This document shows, in pieces, positions 40,994-51,836 of a stretch of DNA of 64,000 nt (position 1 is the first letter of the stretch; every line of letters starts with the position of its first letter). The DNA lies in contig NZ_CANLZU010000017.1 in NCBI RefSeq assembly GCF_947495715.1, positions 1 through 64,000 on the forward strand, read 5' to 3'. The stretch is from an uncultured Oceanisphaera sp. (GTDB lineage: Bacteria; Pseudomonadota; Gammaproteobacteria; Enterobacterales; Aeromonadaceae). A program made the translations under genes and the position numbers. The notes beneath the pieces are model-generated. The model saw nothing but the letters and a program-made list of their open reading frames with translations, searched no databases and was not told where the DNA came from.

Positions 40994-41824
40994 ATGGAAC
41001 TGGTTGCGATACAGATAACGGCCGGGCCCGACTGGCCGGAAAACCGGGCCAGGCTGGAAAGCTGGCTGGAGCAATTACCGTCGACGCGTCCCTTGCTGGT
41101 GCAACTGCCGGAAAATGCCGTGGTGTTTGGCAGCAAGGCGGCGGCGCGGCAGCTGGCCGAGCCGCTGGGCGAAGGCCCGATACAGGCCCGGTTCAGTCAA
41201 TGGGCCCGCGAACTGGGCATCTGGCTGGTAGTCGGCTCCATGCCGACCCGTATCGAGGGCAGCGAACGGCTGCACGCCACCAGTCTGGTCTATAACGATC
41301 GGGGCGAGCGAATGGGTCATTATCACAAGCTGCACCTGTTCGATGTGGATGTGGCCGATGATCAGGGGAGCTATCGGGAGTCGGCCACCTATGCGCCCGG
41401 CGACGAACTGTGTGTGATCGACAGTCCCTTCGGGCGTCTGGGGTTGTCTATCTGTTATGATTTACGTTTTCCCGAGTTATACCGGGCGTTGCGTGAACGG
41501 GGCGCCGAGATCCTGATGGTGCCGGCGGCCTTTACCCGGGTCACCGGTCAGGCGCACTGGCTGCCCTTGTTACAGGCCCGCGCCATCGAAAACCAGTGTT
41601 ATGTGCTGGCGGCGGGCCTCTATGGCGAACAGGGCCAACGACAGACCTGGGGCCATTCGGTGATTCTCGATCCCTGGGGCGAGGTTCAGGCCTGCCTGCC
41701 CAAGGGCGAGGGGCTGGTGGTCGCCCCGCTGGATCCGGAACGACTGTCACGCATTCGCCGTCAGATGCCGGTTGCACAACATGCCCGCCTGAGCGCGGTT
41801 TGGAGAGACAAGCATGAGTATTGA
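40994..41824 (+). CDS. Carbon-nitrogen hydrolase (nitrilase superfamily, Nit/YbeM-like)
   Basis: The 276-residue enzyme has the Glu-Lys-Cys triad: Glu40 in QLPENAV, Lys112 in YHKLHLFD and Cys154 in [13 protein letters not shown]. This pattern fits Nit1/YbeM-type amidases that hydrolyse deaminated glutathione, a metabolite-repair role. The gene follows yhdP by 10 bp, and its last 11 bases overlap the tldD start, so it belongs to the rng-yhdP-tldD transcript. Confidence 0.88.
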   Translation: MELVAIQITAGPDWPENRARLESWLEQLPSTRPLLVQLPENAVVFGSKAAARQLAEPLGEGPIQARFSQWARELGIWLVVGSMPTRIEGSERLHATSLVYNDRGERMGHYHKLHLFDVDVADDQGSYRESATYAPGDELCVIDSPFGRLGLSICYDLRFPELYRALRERGAEILMVPAAFTRVTGQAHWLPLLQARAIENQCYVLAAGLYGEQGQRQTWGHSVILDPWGEVQACLPKGEGLVVAPLDPERLSRIRRQMPVAQHARLSAVWRDKHEY

Positions 41825-43259
41825 ACAGATTAATCGCAGCCTGCTGATCCCGAACGAACTGGATATGGCGCTGCTGGACGCCCAGCTGGCCCGACTGAGC
41901 CGGCATCAGATCGATTTTGCCGATCTCTATTTTCAGAACAGCGTGCACGAGTCCTGGGTGCTGGAAGACGGCATCGTCAAGGATGGCAGCTACAACATAG
42001 AGCAGGGGGTAGGCGTGCGGGCGGTCAGCGGTGAAAAGACCGGTTTCGCCTACTCCGACGAACTAACGGCAACGGCGCTCGATCAGGCGGTGAGCGCCGC
42101 CCGGGGCATTGCCGAGCAGGGCGGCGATGGTCGCTTCCAGATTGGCCGCGAGCGCGCCATTGCGCCGCGTTATTTTGGTCTCAACCCGCTCGATACCCTG
42201 ACCCGGGAGCAGAAGATTGCCCTGTTGCAGCAGATGGATGCCTTCGCCCGCAGCCTGGATCCGGCGGTCACTCAGGTGATTGCCTCCATTTCCGGTGTGT
42301 ATGAAGAGATACTGGTGATGGCGACCGACGGCACCCTGGCCACCGATTTACGCCCTCTGGTGCGGCTGAACTGTTCGGTGCTGGTGGAGCGCAAAGGGCG
42401 GCGCGAACGGGGTGGCAGCGGTGGCGGCGGCCGGGTCGGCTACGACTATTTTCTGGAAGAGCTGGACGGCCAGCCCAGGGCCATGAGCTATGTGAAAGAA
42501 GCGGTGCGGCAGGCGCTGGTCAATCTGGAAGCGATAGACGCTCCGGCCGGCACCATGCCGGTGGTGCTGGGCGCCGGCTGGCCCGGTGTCTTGCTGCACG
42601 AGGCGGTGGGACACGGACTGGAAGGCGACTTCAACCGCAAGGGCTCGTCTGCCTATGCCGGTCGTATCGGCGAGCAGGTTGCCTCCAGCCTGTGCACCAT
42701 AGTGGATGACGGCACCCTGGCCAACCGCCGCGGCTCGCTGACCATCGACGATGAAGGTACCGAAAGCGCTTATAACGTATTGATCGAAAACGGCACGCTC
42801 AAGGGCTACATGCAGGACAAGCTCAATGCCCGGCTGATGGGCGTGGCGCCCACCGGCAACGGCCGGCGGGAGTCTTATGCTCACCTGCCCATGCCGCGCA
42901 TGACCAACACCTATATGTTGCCGGGCGAGACACCGCCGGAAGAGATCATCCGCAGCGTGAAGAAGGGCATCTATGCGCCCAACTTCGGCGGTGGTCAGGT
43001 GGATATTACCTCCGGGCGCTTCGTGTTTTCCGCCTCCGAGGCCTATCTCATCGAAGACGGCAAGCTGACCGCGCCAATCAAGGGCGCCACCCTGATCGGC
43101 AATGGTCCCGAGGCCATGAGCCAGGTGTCCATGGTCGGTAACGATCTGGCGCTGGATGCCGGTGTAGGTGTGTGTGGCAAGGAAGGCCAGAGCGTACCGG
43201 TGGGCGTCGGTCAGCCGACCCTCAAGCTGGATCGAATGACGGTGGGTGGTACTCAGTAA
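41814..43259 (+). CDS. tldD: Metalloprotease TldD
   Basis: The 481-residue zinc protease subunit has the HExxxH motif in [13 protein letters not shown], with the third ligand expected in the C-terminal half. It works as a heterodimer with TldE/PmbA, encoded at 44.3 kb, in a closed proteolytic chamber that matures microcin B17 and clears antitoxin CcdA in E. coli. Length equals E. coli TldD. The ATG at 41814 overlaps the nitrilase gene. Confidence 0.96.
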   Translation: MSIEQINRSLLIPNELDMALLDAQLARLSRHQIDFADLYFQNSVHESWVLEDGIVKDGSYNIEQGVGVRAVSGEKTGFAYSDELTATALDQAVSAARGIAEQGGDGRFQIGRERAIAPRYFGLNPLDTLTREQKIALLQQMDAFARSLDPAVTQVIASISGVYEEILVMATDGTLATDLRPLVRLNCSVLVERKGRRERGGSGGGGRVGYDYFLEELDGQPRAMSYVKEAVRQALVNLEAIDAPAGTMPVVLGAGWPGVLLHEAVGHGLEGDFNRKGSSAYAGRIGEQVASSLCTIVDDGTLANRRGSLTIDDEGTESAYNVLIENGTLKGYMQDKLNARLMGVAPTGNGRRESYAHLPMPRMTNTYMLPGETPPEEIIRSVKKGIYAPNFGGGQVDITSGRFVFSASEAYLIEDGKLTAPIKGATLIGNGPEAMSQVSMVGNDLALDAGVGVCGKEGQSVPVGVGQPTLKLDRMTVGGTQ

Positions 43260-43389
43260 GCTCTCTGATTGATTATTGACCTGATTATTAACTACAGGTT
43301 AACGGTTTTTTTCTGTGCGATTCGGGGGCGATGCGGTGTCTAATGTTTGCTGAGTCACGTGAATGCGTGGAAGCAAACTGGAGGCGATA

Positions 43390-43584
43390 ATGATGAAAAC
43401 ATTGCTATCGATAGCCTTTGCCTCTGTTCTAGGGTTGATGTTGATGCCGGCTCAGGCCGGTTCGGTGCTAAATGTGCAGCAGCCTGTAGTGCAGGAAATG
43501 GCAAGCAGGGGCGACGGTGTTGATGCCCGTGAATGTGCCAAGTTACGTAAAATGGGTAAAAAACCGGCGGGTATGTGTTTTTAA
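43390..43584 (+). CDS. Small exported protein, unknown function
   Basis: The 64-residue product has a Sec signal peptide (MMKTLLSIAFASVLGLML..PAQAG, cleavage near residue 22). The mature part is about 42 residues with two cysteines (ARECAKLRKMG and a terminal GMCF), possibly a disulfide. The ATG at 43390 has GGAGG six bases upstream. A GC-rich hairpin follows. I do not recognise a family. Confidence 0.7.
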   Translation: MMKTLLSIAFASVLGLMLMPAQAGSVLNVQQPVVQEMASRGDGVDARECAKLRKMGKKPAGMCF

Positions 43585-43606
43585 CCGCTGAATGAGCCTA
43601 TTAATA

Positions 43607-43632
43607 ACAACGGGAGCCCAGGCTCCCGTTGT
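43607..43632. terminator. Hairpin between the small exported protein and darP
   Basis: A perfect 12-bp stem ACAACGGGAGCC / GGCTCCCGTTGT with a CA loop centre lies between convergent genes. There is no clear T-run on either side, so termination efficiency is uncertain. Confidence 0.55.
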
Positions 43633-43664
43633 GCTGTCTGTATCTTCGTCCCGGTGTGGCAGAA

Positions 43665-44195
43665 TTACGAAGGGTCTGAGCCCAGGGTCTGTTTCAGATA
43701 CTGGAACAGCTCGCGGTAGGCCTGGGGGGGCAGACCGGCGGCCAGTTCCTTGCGGCCCTGACGCGCGAGCTGGCGCAGCTTTTGCCGATCCAGGTTGCGG
43801 TGCTCCGCCAGCAACGCGTTCACACCCTTGTCGCCTTCCTTGATCAGCCGGTCACGCCATAACTCCAGCTTATGGAAATGGGCATTGGCGACGGCACTTT
43901 TGTGCTCGAAGCCTGCCAATGCTTTCTGGATATCGGTGACGTCCCGGGTGCGCATCAGCTTGCCGATATACGACATGTGGCGGCGCAGACCTTCCCGCTT
44001 GTTGTGAAGCTTGTGTGCCAGCTCTATGGCTTCCAGCAAATCTTCATCCAGTGGCACCTTGGCCAGTTCGTGAGGCTGAAGCTTGACCAGCGACTCCCCC
44101 AGTTTTTGCAGGGCGCGGCTTTCCCGCTTCATCTCGCTTTTACTGACCCATTCGATTTCATCATCGTGGCCGTTGGGGGCGTCGTGCTGGCTCAT
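43665..44195 (-). CDS. darP: Ribosome biogenesis factor DarP (YjgA)
   Basis: The 176-residue highly charged protein is the DUF615 family (EIEWVSKSEMKRES near the start, LAEHRNLDRQKLRQLAR near the end). DarP helps late 50S subunit assembly. The start MSQHDAPNGHDD at 44195 was chosen because the 17 residues upstream are not conserved. It is divergent from pmbA, as in E. coli. Confidence 0.9.
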   Translation of the reverse strand: MSQHDAPNGHDDEIEWVSKSEMKRESRALQKLGESLVKLQPHELAKVPLDEDLLEAIELAHKLHNKREGLRRHMSYIGKLMRTRDVTDIQKALAGFEHKSAVANAHFHKLELWRDRLIKEGDKGVNALLAEHRNLDRQKLRQLARQGRKELAAGLPPQAYRELFQYLKQTLGSDPS

Positions 44196-44298
44196 AGTTT
44201 TTCCGTCTCGATTAACATATACATATATATTACCAGCTTCTCCCAAGGCGCGCAGGGGTCTGTTATGCTAACTCCAAACTGAGCCAGCGATGTGAATC

Positions 44299-45639
44299 AT
44301 GACCCCAGCAGAAATTCAAACCGAACAGCGCCAGCTAGAGCTGGCCGTAGAGCAGGCCCTGGACAGCGCCAAACGACTGGGCGCCGACAGCGCCGAAGTG
44401 TCCATCAGCAAGCAGACCGGGCTTTCGGTCAACACCCGTAACGGTGAACTGGAAAATATCGAGTTCAACAAGGACGGGGCCTTAGGGATCGCCGTCTACC
44501 GGGATGGCCGCAAGGGCTCGGCCTCCACGTCCGATTTGCGCCCCGATGCCATTGCCCGCACAGTGGCGGCAGCGCTGGATATTTCCCGTTATACCACCGC
44601 CGATCCCTTCGCCGGCATCGCCGATGCCGATACCCTGGCCTGGGATGCGCCGGAGCTTGAATTGTGTTTTCCTCGTCAGCTTGAGCCTGCCGACGGTATC
44701 GAACTGGCACTGCGCTGCGAACAGCAGGCGCTGGGCCGGGACCCCCGTATCAAGCAGTCGGACGGCGCCAGCTTTTCCAGTAATCTGGGCATCAAGGTTT
44801 ACGGTAACAGTCACGGCTTCATCAAGGGTTACGCCGGTAGCCGCTTCGGCATGAGCTGCGTGCTGATCGGCGAGCAGGATGGCGATATGCAGCGGGAGTA
44901 CGGCTATACCTCGGCGCGCAGCTTCGAGGATCTCTGGACTCCCGAACAGGTGGCGGACGAAGCGGTCAGCCGTACCCTGGGCCGCTTGGGCGGTCGCAAA
45001 ATCGACACCACCCGGGCGCCGGTGCTGTTTCATCCGGATGTGGCCGCCAGCCTGTTCGGCCATCTGGTGATGGGGATCAGCGGCGGTAACCTGTATCGCC
45101 AGTCTTCCTTTCTGCTCGATGCGCTGGGCGAGCGGATTTTCCCCGACTGGTTCGATATTCACGAGCAGCCGCACCTGCACAAGGGGCTGGCCAGCTCGCC
45201 GTTTGATAACGAAGGGGTGCGTACTCAAGAGCGCCACATCATCGAAAAGGGTGAGCTTAAAACCTATCTGTTGACCAGCTATTCGGCCCGCAAGCTCGGC
45301 ATGGCGCTGACCGGACACGCCGGCGGTATTCACAACTGGACGGTGGCAAACAGCGGCCAGAGCCTGGAGCAGTTGTTGAAGATGATGGGTACCGGCCTGC
45401 TGGTGACCGAGATGATGGGCCAGGGCGTGAATATTGTCACCGGTGACTATTCCCGCGGCGCGGCCGGCTTCTGGGTGGAAAACGGCGAAATCGCCTATCC
45501 GGTGGAAGAGATCACCATCGCCGGCAATCTGAAACAGATGTTTGCGGGTATTCAAGCCATCGGCACCGACGTGGAAACCCGTTCCAGCCTGCAGACCGGC
45601 TCTGTACTGATCGACGAGATGAAAATCGCAGGGCAGTAA
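44299..45639 (+). CDS. pmbA: Metalloprotease subunit TldE/PmbA
   Basis: The 446-residue protein is the partner of TldD and lacks the HExxxH zinc site, as usual. Motifs [22 protein letters not shown] and [19 protein letters not shown] are typical. It is separated from tldD by the small exported protein gene and darP. A dyad at 45654-45697 follows the stop. Confidence 0.95.
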   Translation: MTPAEIQTEQRQLELAVEQALDSAKRLGADSAEVSISKQTGLSVNTRNGELENIEFNKDGALGIAVYRDGRKGSASTSDLRPDAIARTVAAALDISRYTTADPFAGIADADTLAWDAPELELCFPRQLEPADGIELALRCEQQALGRDPRIKQSDGASFSSNLGIKVYGNSHGFIKGYAGSRFGMSCVLIGEQDGDMQREYGYTSARSFEDLWTPEQVADEAVSRTLGRLGGRKIDTTRAPVLFHPDVAASLFGHLVMGISGGNLYRQSSFLLDALGERIFPDWFDIHEQPHLHKGLASSPFDNEGVRTQERHIIEKGELKTYLLTSYSARKLGMALTGHAGGIHNWTVANSGQSLEQLLKMMGTGLLVTEMMGQGVNIVTGDYSRGAAGFWVENGEIAYPVEEITIAGNLKQMFAGIQAIGTDVETRSSLQTGSVLIDEMKIAGQ

Positions 45640-45653
45640 CTGCAGGGAATTGG

Positions 45654-45697
45654 GATTAGGGACTGGGGACTGGAAGTTCGGGATCGAGTCCCTAATC
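45654..45697. repeat. GATTAGGGACT inverted repeat between pmbA and mgtE
   Basis: GATTAGGGACT (45654-45664) and AGTCCCTAATC (45687-45697) pair perfectly over 11 bp. Extra GGGGACTGG and CCAGTCCC units extend the arms. The rest of the gap to 45786 has further short runs such as ATTCCCTATTCCCCC. It lies between convergent genes and resembles the GGGACT-type intergenic repeats seen in other proteobacteria. Confidence 0.7.
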
Positions 45698-45786
45698 ACC
45701 AGTCCCTGCTCCCTCTTTGTAATCAGGAGCTTGGGTTGGGATTTACTGCGCTTATCCCAATCTACTGCTATTCCCTATTCCCCCGG

Positions 45787-47148
45787 TCAGTGCAGCAATA
45801 TCAGGGTCGAGAGACCCAGGAAGGAGAACAGACCGACGATGTCGGTGACGGTGGTCAGGGCCATGGAGCCGGCCAGCGCCGGGTCGATGTTGAGCTTGCG
45901 CATCACCAGCGGAATGGCGGCGCCGGCCAGCCCCGCGACCGACAGATTGATGAACATGGCCGAGGCCAGCACCAGGCCTATCTCCCAGCTGCCTTTCCAC
46001 AGACTCACCACTACCGCCACCATCACCGCCCACAGCAGGCCGTTGAACAGCCCCACCAGCGCCTCCTTGGTCAGCAGCCAGCGGGCGTTGCTGTCGCCGA
46101 TATGGCCGACCGCCATGCCGCGGATCACCAATGCCAGGGTCTGATTGCCGGCGATACCGCCCATGGAGGGCACTATGGTCATCAGAATCGCCAGAGTAGC
46201 CAGCTGTGACAGGGTTTCCTCGAACATGTTGGAGACGCTGGCGGCGAGCAGGGCCGAGCCCAGGTTGACGGTGAGCCAGATGGAGCGGCGACGGGCACTG
46301 GTCAGTACCGGCGCGAAGGTATCTTCGTCATCATCCATCTTGGCCATGCCCATCATCGAGTGTTCGCCTTCCTCTCGAATGATGTCCACCACGTCATCGA
46401 TGGTGATACGGCCCAGCAACTGATAGTCCTCATCGACCACCGGCGCCGACAGCCAGTCGTGACGCTCGAACAGGTTGGCCACGTCGGTGTCGGTCATGGT
46501 CAGCGGTATGGCTTCCACCTGGGTATCCATGGCCTCGGCAACCGTGGTGGCCGGATCCTGCACCACCAGGCTGGCGAGGGAAATATCGCCCAGCAGCCGG
46601 TTATTCTGGTCGACCACATACAGCGTATCGGTGCCCTCCGGCAGTTCGGTATGCAGGCGCAGGTAGCGCAGTACCACCTCGATGCTGACATCGGCCCGCA
46701 GGGTGATGAACTCGGTATTCATGATGGAGCCTGCGGTGTCTTCCGGATACGACAGCGCCTGCTGGGCTCGCTGCCGATCCTGCTCATCCATCTGGGTAAG
46801 TACCTGATTGAACAGCTGCTCGGGCAGATCCCGCAGTACATAGGCCAGATCGTCCGACTCCATGTCTTCCAGTGCGGCGGCCAGTTTGCCCGGATCCATC
46901 AGCCGGATAATGCCGTCTCTGACTTCCTCCGACAGCTCTTCCAGGATTTCGCCGTATTCATCCGGGTCGATCAGCTGCCACAATACCTTGCGACTGGGAG
47001 AGGGAGATGATTCCAGCAGCCAGGCGACGTCGCCGGGGCGCATCTGTTGCAGCATGCGGCGAACGTGCACGAACATGCCGCCGTTCAGCGCCTGGGTAAT
47101 GGTGTCCAGATGATCCTGCGTTCTTGGCTTTTCTAATGATTCTGTCAT
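45787..47148 (-). CDS. mgtE: Magnesium transporter MgtE
   Basis: The 453-residue protein has an N-terminal helical domain with LLESSPSPSRKVLWQ, a CBS pair (about 135-260, with MNTEFITLRADVS and APVVDEDYQLLGRITIDDV), and five C-terminal helices. The transport-domain motif PSMGGIAGNQTLALVIRG is present. The cytoplasmic domains sense magnesium and close the pore. It is the last gene of the minus-strand run and starts 40 bp after ptsO. Confidence 0.93.
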   Translation of the reverse strand: MTESLEKPRTQDHLDTITQALNGGMFVHVRRMLQQMRPGDVAWLLESSPSPSRKVLWQLIDPDEYGEILEELSEEVRDGIIRLMDPGKLAAALEDMESDDLAYVLRDLPEQLFNQVLTQMDEQDRQRAQQALSYPEDTAGSIMNTEFITLRADVSIEVVLRYLRLHTELPEGTDTLYVVDQNNRLLGDISLASLVVQDPATTVAEAMDTQVEAIPLTMTDTDVANLFERHDWLSAPVVDEDYQLLGRITIDDVVDIIREEGEHSMMGMAKMDDDEDTFAPVLTSARRRSIWLTVNLGSALLAASVSNMFEETLSQLATLAILMTIVPSMGGIAGNQTLALVIRGMAVGHIGDSNARWLLTKEALVGLFNGLLWAVMVAVVVSLWKGSWEIGLVLASAMFINLSVAGLAGAAIPLVMRKLNIDPALAGSMALTTVTDIVGLFSFLGLSTLILLH

Positions 47149-47188
47149 CCGGACTCCAGCCTTCTGCGGGGGGAAGGCGATAGGGGAA

Positions 47189-47464
47189 TTATTCCGATTC
47201 GTTGAAGCGGTCGGCGACCAGGCGGGAGACGGCGTTCATGGCGGCTTCTGCATCCGGCCCTTCGGCAACGACGCGAATGGCGTGCCCCTGGGCGGTTTCC
47301 AGCATCAGCAAGCCCATGACGCTGTTGGCCGGGGCCTGTTTTTCCTGGTTGCAAACGGTCACGGTGGCATCGAATTGCTGGGTTAACTGTACCAGCTGAA
47401 TGGCGGCCCGGGCATGGAGCCCGAGCTTGTTGACGATTTGCAGATCCCGCTCGATTCTAGTCAT
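47189..47464 (-). CDS. ptsO: Phosphocarrier protein NPr
   Basis: The 91-residue HPr-like protein carries the phosphorylated His17 in KLGLHARAA. In the nitrogen PTS it passes phosphate from PtsP to PtsN. The start at 47464 overlaps the rapZ stop region by 8 bases, so the two are translationally linked. A long upstream extension of the frame lies inside rapZ and is not real. Confidence 0.93.
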   Translation of the reverse strand: MTRIERDLQIVNKLGLHARAAIQLVQLTQQFDATVTVCNQEKQAPANSVMGLLMLETAQGHAIRVVAEGPDAEAAMNAVSRLVADRFNESE

Positions 47465-48317
47465 GTTGCTTTTCCAGGGTCCGGTGGCGCAGTTGTACGC
47501 TTTTGCCCATTTGCCGGAATATCTGTGCGAGCTGCTCGACGATATACACGGATCTGTGCTTGCCACCGGTACAACCGATGGCGACGGTCACGTAACTGCG
47601 GTTGTTGCGTTCCAGGTGCGGCATCCAGGTGACCAGCAGGTTTTCAATCTGCCACAGGTATTTGGTGACCTCGGGCTGGCTGCTCAGGTAGCTGGCGACC
47701 GGCTCGTCCTGGCCGCTGAAAGGGCGCAACTCGGCTATCCAGTGGGGGTTGGGCAGAAAGCGGGCATCGAACACGAAATCCGCATCCTGAGAAATACCGT
47801 ATTTGTAGCCGAAAGACTCGAATACCCAGTTCAGTTCCCGTTCCTTCTTGCCGAGAATACGGGCACGGATAATTTCGCTCAGATCGTGAATACTGAGATC
47901 GGAAGTGTCGATGCGCAGATCGGCGGTGGAAGACAGGGGTGCCAGCAGGTGGGTTTCCTGACGGATGGCTTCGTCCAGGGTCAGGCTGTGACGAGACAAG
48001 GGGTGCAGCCGGCGAGTGTCGCCGAAGCGACGGATCAGGGCGGCATTGTCCGCGTCGATAAAAATACTGGACAGGCTGACCCCTTCCATGGCGCCGATGT
48101 CGGCCAGACAGGCTTCCAGTTTGTCGGCACTGTCGGGTAGGTTGCGCACATCGATGCTGACCGCCACCTCACCGGGTTCGCGCCGACGCATCTGTACCAG
48201 CTCGGGCAGCAGCTCGACGGGCAGGTTGTCGACACAGTAATAACCCAGATCCTCGAGCACACGCAGGGCCACGGTTTTACCCGAGCCCGAACGACCACTG
48301 ACGATCACCAGCTGCAT
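47457..48317 (-). CDS. rapZ: RNase adapter protein RapZ
   Basis: The 286-residue protein has an N-terminal P-loop (GRSGSGKT, residues 8-15) and the C-terminal RNA-binding domain ending [19 protein letters not shown]. RapZ presents the sRNA GlmZ to RNase E and so controls glucosamine-6-phosphate synthase. The start MQLVIVSG at 48317 follows the family. It lies 10 bp after ptsN in the rpoN cluster. Confidence 0.95.
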   Translation of the reverse strand: MQLVIVSGRSGSGKTVALRVLEDLGYYCVDNLPVELLPELVQMRRREPGEVAVSIDVRNLPDSADKLEACLADIGAMEGVSLSSIFIDADNAALIRRFGDTRRLHPLSRHSLTLDEAIRQETHLLAPLSSTADLRIDTSDLSIHDLSEIIRARILGKKERELNWVFESFGYKYGISQDADFVFDARFLPNPHWIAELRPFSGQDEPVASYLSSQPEVTKYLWQIENLLVTWMPHLERNNRSYVTVAIGCTGGKHRSVYIVEQLAQIFRQMGKSVQLRHRTLEKQHD

Positions 48318-48327
48318 ATTGTTCTCC

Positions 48328-48774
48328 TCAGGAAGACACCATGATGTGATAGAGCTCGTCATCGCTGCCGGCCTGGCGCAACTGCTTGCAGACCTGTTTG
48401 TTGCTGAGCTTTTCGGCAATCAATGACAGCGTCTTCAGGTGCTGCTTACATTCTTGTTCCGGTACCAGCAGGGCGAATACCAGGCCTACGGGCTGATTGT
48501 CGATGGCATCAAACTCCACCGGCTCGGCAAAGGTGAGTAGCACCGCCGTCGCCTGGTTGTCATTGCTGATACGGCCATGGGGAATGGCGATACCGTTGCC
48601 GATGCCGGTGCTGCCCATTTTTTCCCGGGCCAGCAGGCAGTCGAACAGCTGCTGGCTGCTGATATCGAGATGCAGGGCGGCCAGCTCGCTGATGATTTCC
48701 AGCGCTCGTTTTTTGCTCGTGCAGGAGACTGCACTGCGGGTGCAGTCCCTGCTCAGTATGTCGGCGACTTCCAT
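48328..48774 (-). CDS. ptsN: PTS IIA-like nitrogen regulatory protein
   Basis: The 148-residue protein is EIIA-Ntr. The phosphorylated His66 lies in GIAIPHGRI. It accepts phosphate from NPr (ptsO in the same cluster) and controls potassium uptake and other targets. It starts 2 bp after the hpf stop. Confidence 0.95.
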   Translation of the reverse strand: MEVADILSRDCTRSAVSCTSKKRALEIISELAALHLDISSQQLFDCLLAREKMGSTGIGNGIAIPHGRISNDNQATAVLLTFAEPVEFDAIDNQPVGLVFALLVPEQECKQHLKTLSLIAEKLSNKQVCKQLRQAGSDDELYHIMVSS

Positions 48775-48776
48775 GG

Positions 48777-49064
48777 TTACTTTTGCTTGAGCTTCTCTTT
48801 GTGTTTGATGATCTGGCGATCGAGCTTGTCGATCAAGCCATCGATGGCGGCGTACATGTCGTCATGCTGGGCGTTGGCAAAAATTTCACCGCCGCTGAGA
48901 TGCATTTTGGCTTCGGCCACCTGCTGCAATTTTTCCAGGGTGAGGACGACGTGTACATTGGTGATGTTGTCGAAGTGACGCTCCAGTCGGGCAAACTTGC
49001 TGTTCACATAGTCACGCAGGGAATCGGTGATTTCTACATGGTGTCCAGTCAGATTTATTTGCAT
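48777..49064 (-). CDS. hpf: Ribosome hibernation promoting factor (short form)
   Basis: The 95-residue protein is the short HPF that acts with RMF to form 100S ribosomes. The opening MQINLTGHHVEITDSLRDYV and the late DDMYAAIDGLIDKLDRQI are typical. It lies 24 bp downstream of rpoN. Confidence 0.95.
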   Translation of the reverse strand: MQINLTGHHVEITDSLRDYVNSKFARLERHFDNITNVHVVLTLEKLQQVAEAKMHLSGGEIFANAQHDDMYAAIDGLIDKLDRQIIKHKEKLKQK

Positions 49065-49088
49065 ATCGTCTTCCTTCTAGATCTGCCT

Positions 49089-50528
49089 TTACATCAGGCG
49101 CTTACGCTGATTGGAAGGGGGGATGGCCAGCGACTCCCGGTACTTGGCGATGGTCCGCCTGGCCACCTGTATCCCCTGTTCGGCCAGCAACTGGGCAATT
49201 TTACTGTCGCTCAGTGGCTTGGCCGGGTTTTCCGCACCGACCAGTTTCCTGATCAGGGCGCGAATTGCCGTCGACGAACATTCTCCGCCACTGTCGGTAC
49301 CCACATGGCTGGAGAAAAAATACTTCAGCTCGAACACCCCTCTGGGGGTATGCATGAATTTCTGCGTGGTCACCCGGGAGATGGTGGATTCGTGCATTTC
49401 CACCGCTTCGGCCACATCATTCAGCACCATCGGCTTCATGGCCTCGGGCCCGTACTCAAAGAATGCCTGTTGTTGTTCAACAATACAATTGGCAACCTTG
49501 AGCAAGGTCTCATTTCGGCTTTCCAGGCTCTTGATAAACCATTTGGCATCCTGCAAATGGTTACGAATAAACTGGCCGTCTTCACTGTTTCTGGGCTGGC
49601 GCGCCATGGCGGCGTAGGTCTGATTCAGCCGTACCCTGGGCATGGCGTCATGATTGAGTTCGGCAACCCAGACGTCCTGGCGTTTGGTCACCACCACATC
49701 CGGGATCACGTACTCGGAACTGCTCTGAATCACGCTGTTGCCGGGCCTGGGCTCCAGCTGCTGGATCAGGGCCAGCACATCCCTGAGTTCTTCTTCCTTC
49801 AGCCTGGTTTTACGTTGCAGGGTGCGATAGTCCCGGTTGCCGAGCAGATCCATGTGTTGCTCAAGCACCAGGCGGGCCTCGTTCAGCCAGGGAGTGTCGG
49901 CGGGAAAGTGCTCGAGTTGAATGCGCAGGCATTCCTGCACGCTGCGGGCGGCGACGCCGACAGGGTCGAAGTGCTGAATGCGCTTCAACACCGCTTCCAC
50001 CTCGTCTGCCTCGATTTCCTGGTCGCCACCGGAGACGGCGGCGAGGATATCTTCCAGATCCTGGGTCAGATAACCGGCGTCATCGATGGCGTCGATAATG
50101 GCCAGGGCGATGGCCTGATCGGTTTCACTGAAGGGGGTCAGCTGCATCTGCCACAGCAGGTAATCCTGCAGCGTTTCGGTGGTTTCTCCCTGATAGACGG
50201 TATCTTCCATTCCTTCGGGCAGGCCGCCGTTACCACTGCTGCCGGAGGAGGCGGTATAGATATCATCCCAATGAGTGTCCATCGGCAGTTCGTCGGACAG
50301 CTGGCTTTGCTCCATGGAGGTATCGGCAGCCATTTGCTCGTCGCTGCCACCGTCGGCCACTTCTATGCTGTCCGGCTCTTCCTGCTCCAGCAGGGGATTG
50401 TTTTCCAGGGCCAGCTGAATTTCCTGCTGCAGCTCCAGGCTCGACAGCTGCAGCAGGCGAATGGCCTGTTGCAGCTGGGGGGTCATGGTCAGTTGCTGTC
50501 CCAGACGTAACTGAAGAGTTGGCTTCAT
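49089..50528 (-). CDS. rpoN: RNA polymerase sigma-54 factor
   Basis: The 479-residue sigma factor has the Gln-rich activator-interacting region I ([18 protein letters not shown]), an acidic region II (about 50-110), the core-binding region and the C-terminal RpoN box [10 protein letters not shown]. It directs transcription from -24/-12 promoters. It lies between lptB and hpf, the standard place. Confidence 0.97.
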   Translation of the reverse strand: MKPTLQLRLGQQLTMTPQLQQAIRLLQLSSLELQQEIQLALENNPLLEQEEPDSIEVADGGSDEQMAADTSMEQSQLSDELPMDTHWDDIYTASSGSSGNGGLPEGMEDTVYQGETTETLQDYLLWQMQLTPFSETDQAIALAIIDAIDDAGYLTQDLEDILAAVSGGDQEIEADEVEAVLKRIQHFDPVGVAARSVQECLRIQLEHFPADTPWLNEARLVLEQHMDLLGNRDYRTLQRKTRLKEEELRDVLALIQQLEPRPGNSVIQSSSEYVIPDVVVTKRQDVWVAELNHDAMPRVRLNQTYAAMARQPRNSEDGQFIRNHLQDAKWFIKSLESRNETLLKVANCIVEQQQAFFEYGPEAMKPMVLNDVAEAVEMHESTISRVTTQKFMHTPRGVFELKYFFSSHVGTDSGGECSSTAIRALIRKLVGAENPAKPLSDSKIAQLLAEQGIQVARRTIAKYRESLAIPPSNQRKRLM

Positions 50529-50577
50529 TGTAGAAAAGTCCTTCTATGTCAACCGCATGGGTCTTCAGCGGGCCAGC

Positions 50578-51303
50578 TCAGAGGCTGAATTGTTCACCAA
50601 GATAGACTTTCTTGACCTGCTCGTTCGCGAGTATTTCGGTCGGTGTGCCGGCGGCGATACGATGACCGTGGCTGACAATGTAGGCCCGTTCGCAGACATC
50701 GAGGGTCTCACGCACGTTATGGTCGGTAATCAGCACGCCCAGGCCGCGATCACGCAGGTGCAGGATGATTTTCTTGATATCGATCACCGAGATGGGATCG
50801 ACCCCGGCGAAGGGCTCATCCAGCAGAATGAAACGCGGATCGGCCGCCAGCGCCCGGGCTATTTCCACCCGGCGGCGCTCGCCACCGGACAGGCTCATGC
50901 CGGCGCTGTCGCGGATATGAGTGATATTGAACTCTTCCAGCAACTGCTCCATTTTTTCGTCGCGGCCGGCGGCATCCAGATCCTGGCGGGTTTCGAGCAC
51001 CGCCATCAGGTTGTCGGCCACGCTCAGGCGCCGAAAAATGGACGCTTCCTGGGGCAGGTAACCGATACCGGCCCGGGCTCGCACATGCATGGGCTCATGG
51101 CTGATGTCCTGTTCGTCGATGGTGATGCTGCCGGCATCGCGCTGTACCAGGCCCACTATCATGTAGAAGGAGGTGGTCTTGCCGGCGCCGTTGGGACCGA
51201 GCAGGCCGACGATCTGACCGGTGTTGACGGTCAGGCTGACATCGGCCACCACCTGGCGGCCCTTGTAACTCTTCTGCAGCCCGCGGGCTTTCAGTGTTGC
51301 CAT
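50578..51303 (-). CDS. lptB: LPS export ABC transporter ATPase LptB
   Basis: The 241-residue ATPase has Walker [10 protein letters not shown] (near residue 36), signature LSGGERRR and Walker [14 protein letters not shown]. It powers LPS extraction by LptFG, whose genes are not in this window. It starts 2 bp after the lptA stop. Confidence 0.96.
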   Translation of the reverse strand: MATLKARGLQKSYKGRQVVADVSLTVNTGQIVGLLGPNGAGKTTSFYMIVGLVQRDAGSITIDEQDISHEPMHVRARAGIGYLPQEASIFRRLSVADNLMAVLETRQDLDAAGRDEKMEQLLEEFNITHIRDSAGMSLSGGERRRVEIARALAADPRFILLDEPFAGVDPISVIDIKKIILHLRDRGLGVLITDHNVRETLDVCERAYIVSHGHRIAAGTPTEILANEQVKKVYLGEQFSL

Positions 51304-51305
51304 GA

Positions 51306-51836
51306 TCAGTTCTGCGTCTCTTTTTTATTTATGTCCTGCAGTTGTTCGGGCAGAAAAATGGTGGTGACGCGGTCTTTTCCGCCCTGGCTTTCGGCTTCCA
51401 TCTGCTCCTTGTCGATATGGTAGCGGATTCGGTAGCCGGTCACGATATTGTCGTTTTGCGTAAGCTTCGCTTCCTTCAGCAGGGTAATGGTGCGTGCCTT
51501 CATATCGTAGTGGATTTCCCGGGCCTCGGCCTTGACCGGCTGGCCGCTGTCGAGCACCTGATAGTAGGTGGCCGGTGCGCCGTGGGCGGTCATCGATTGC
51601 AGGCCCTGGTCGTTGCGGATCACCACCAGTTTGTCGGCCCGCACATCCATGGTGCCCTGTTTGACCACGACCCTATCGCTGAAGGTGACCTTGTTGTCGA
51701 CCAGCTCCACCAGCTGACGACCGGCATCGATGGTCACCGGCTGGTTGAAGTCTGCCTCTTTGGCCTCGGCCAGACTCAGGCCGAGGGCCAGCAGGCCACC
51801 GATGCTAAGGAGTAAAGTAGGTTGCCCGGGTTTCAT
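51306..51836 (-). CDS. lptA: LPS transport periplasmic protein LptA
   Basis: The 176-residue periplasmic bridge protein has a signal peptide ending SLAEA (about residue 25) and an OstA/LptA beta-jellyroll ([30 protein letters not shown]). It links LptC to LptD across the periplasm. The ATG at 51836 lies inside the end of lptC (32-base overlap); an ATG nine codons upstream would deepen the overlap and spoil the signal peptide. Confidence 0.94.
   Translation of the reverse strand: MKPGQPTLLLSIGGLLALGLSLAEAKEADFNQPVTIDAGRQLVELVDNKVTFSDRVVVKQGTMDVRADKLVVIRNDQGLQSMTAHGAPATYYQVLDSGQPVKAEAREIHYDMKARTITLLKEAKLTQNDNIVTGYRIRYHIDKEQMEAESQGGKDRVTTIFLPEQLQDINKKETQN

Noticed and set aside
48783..50510. 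575-codon open frame opposite hpf and rpoN
   Set aside because: It runs through two complete, well-conserved genes on the other strand, has no domain and no ribosome site.
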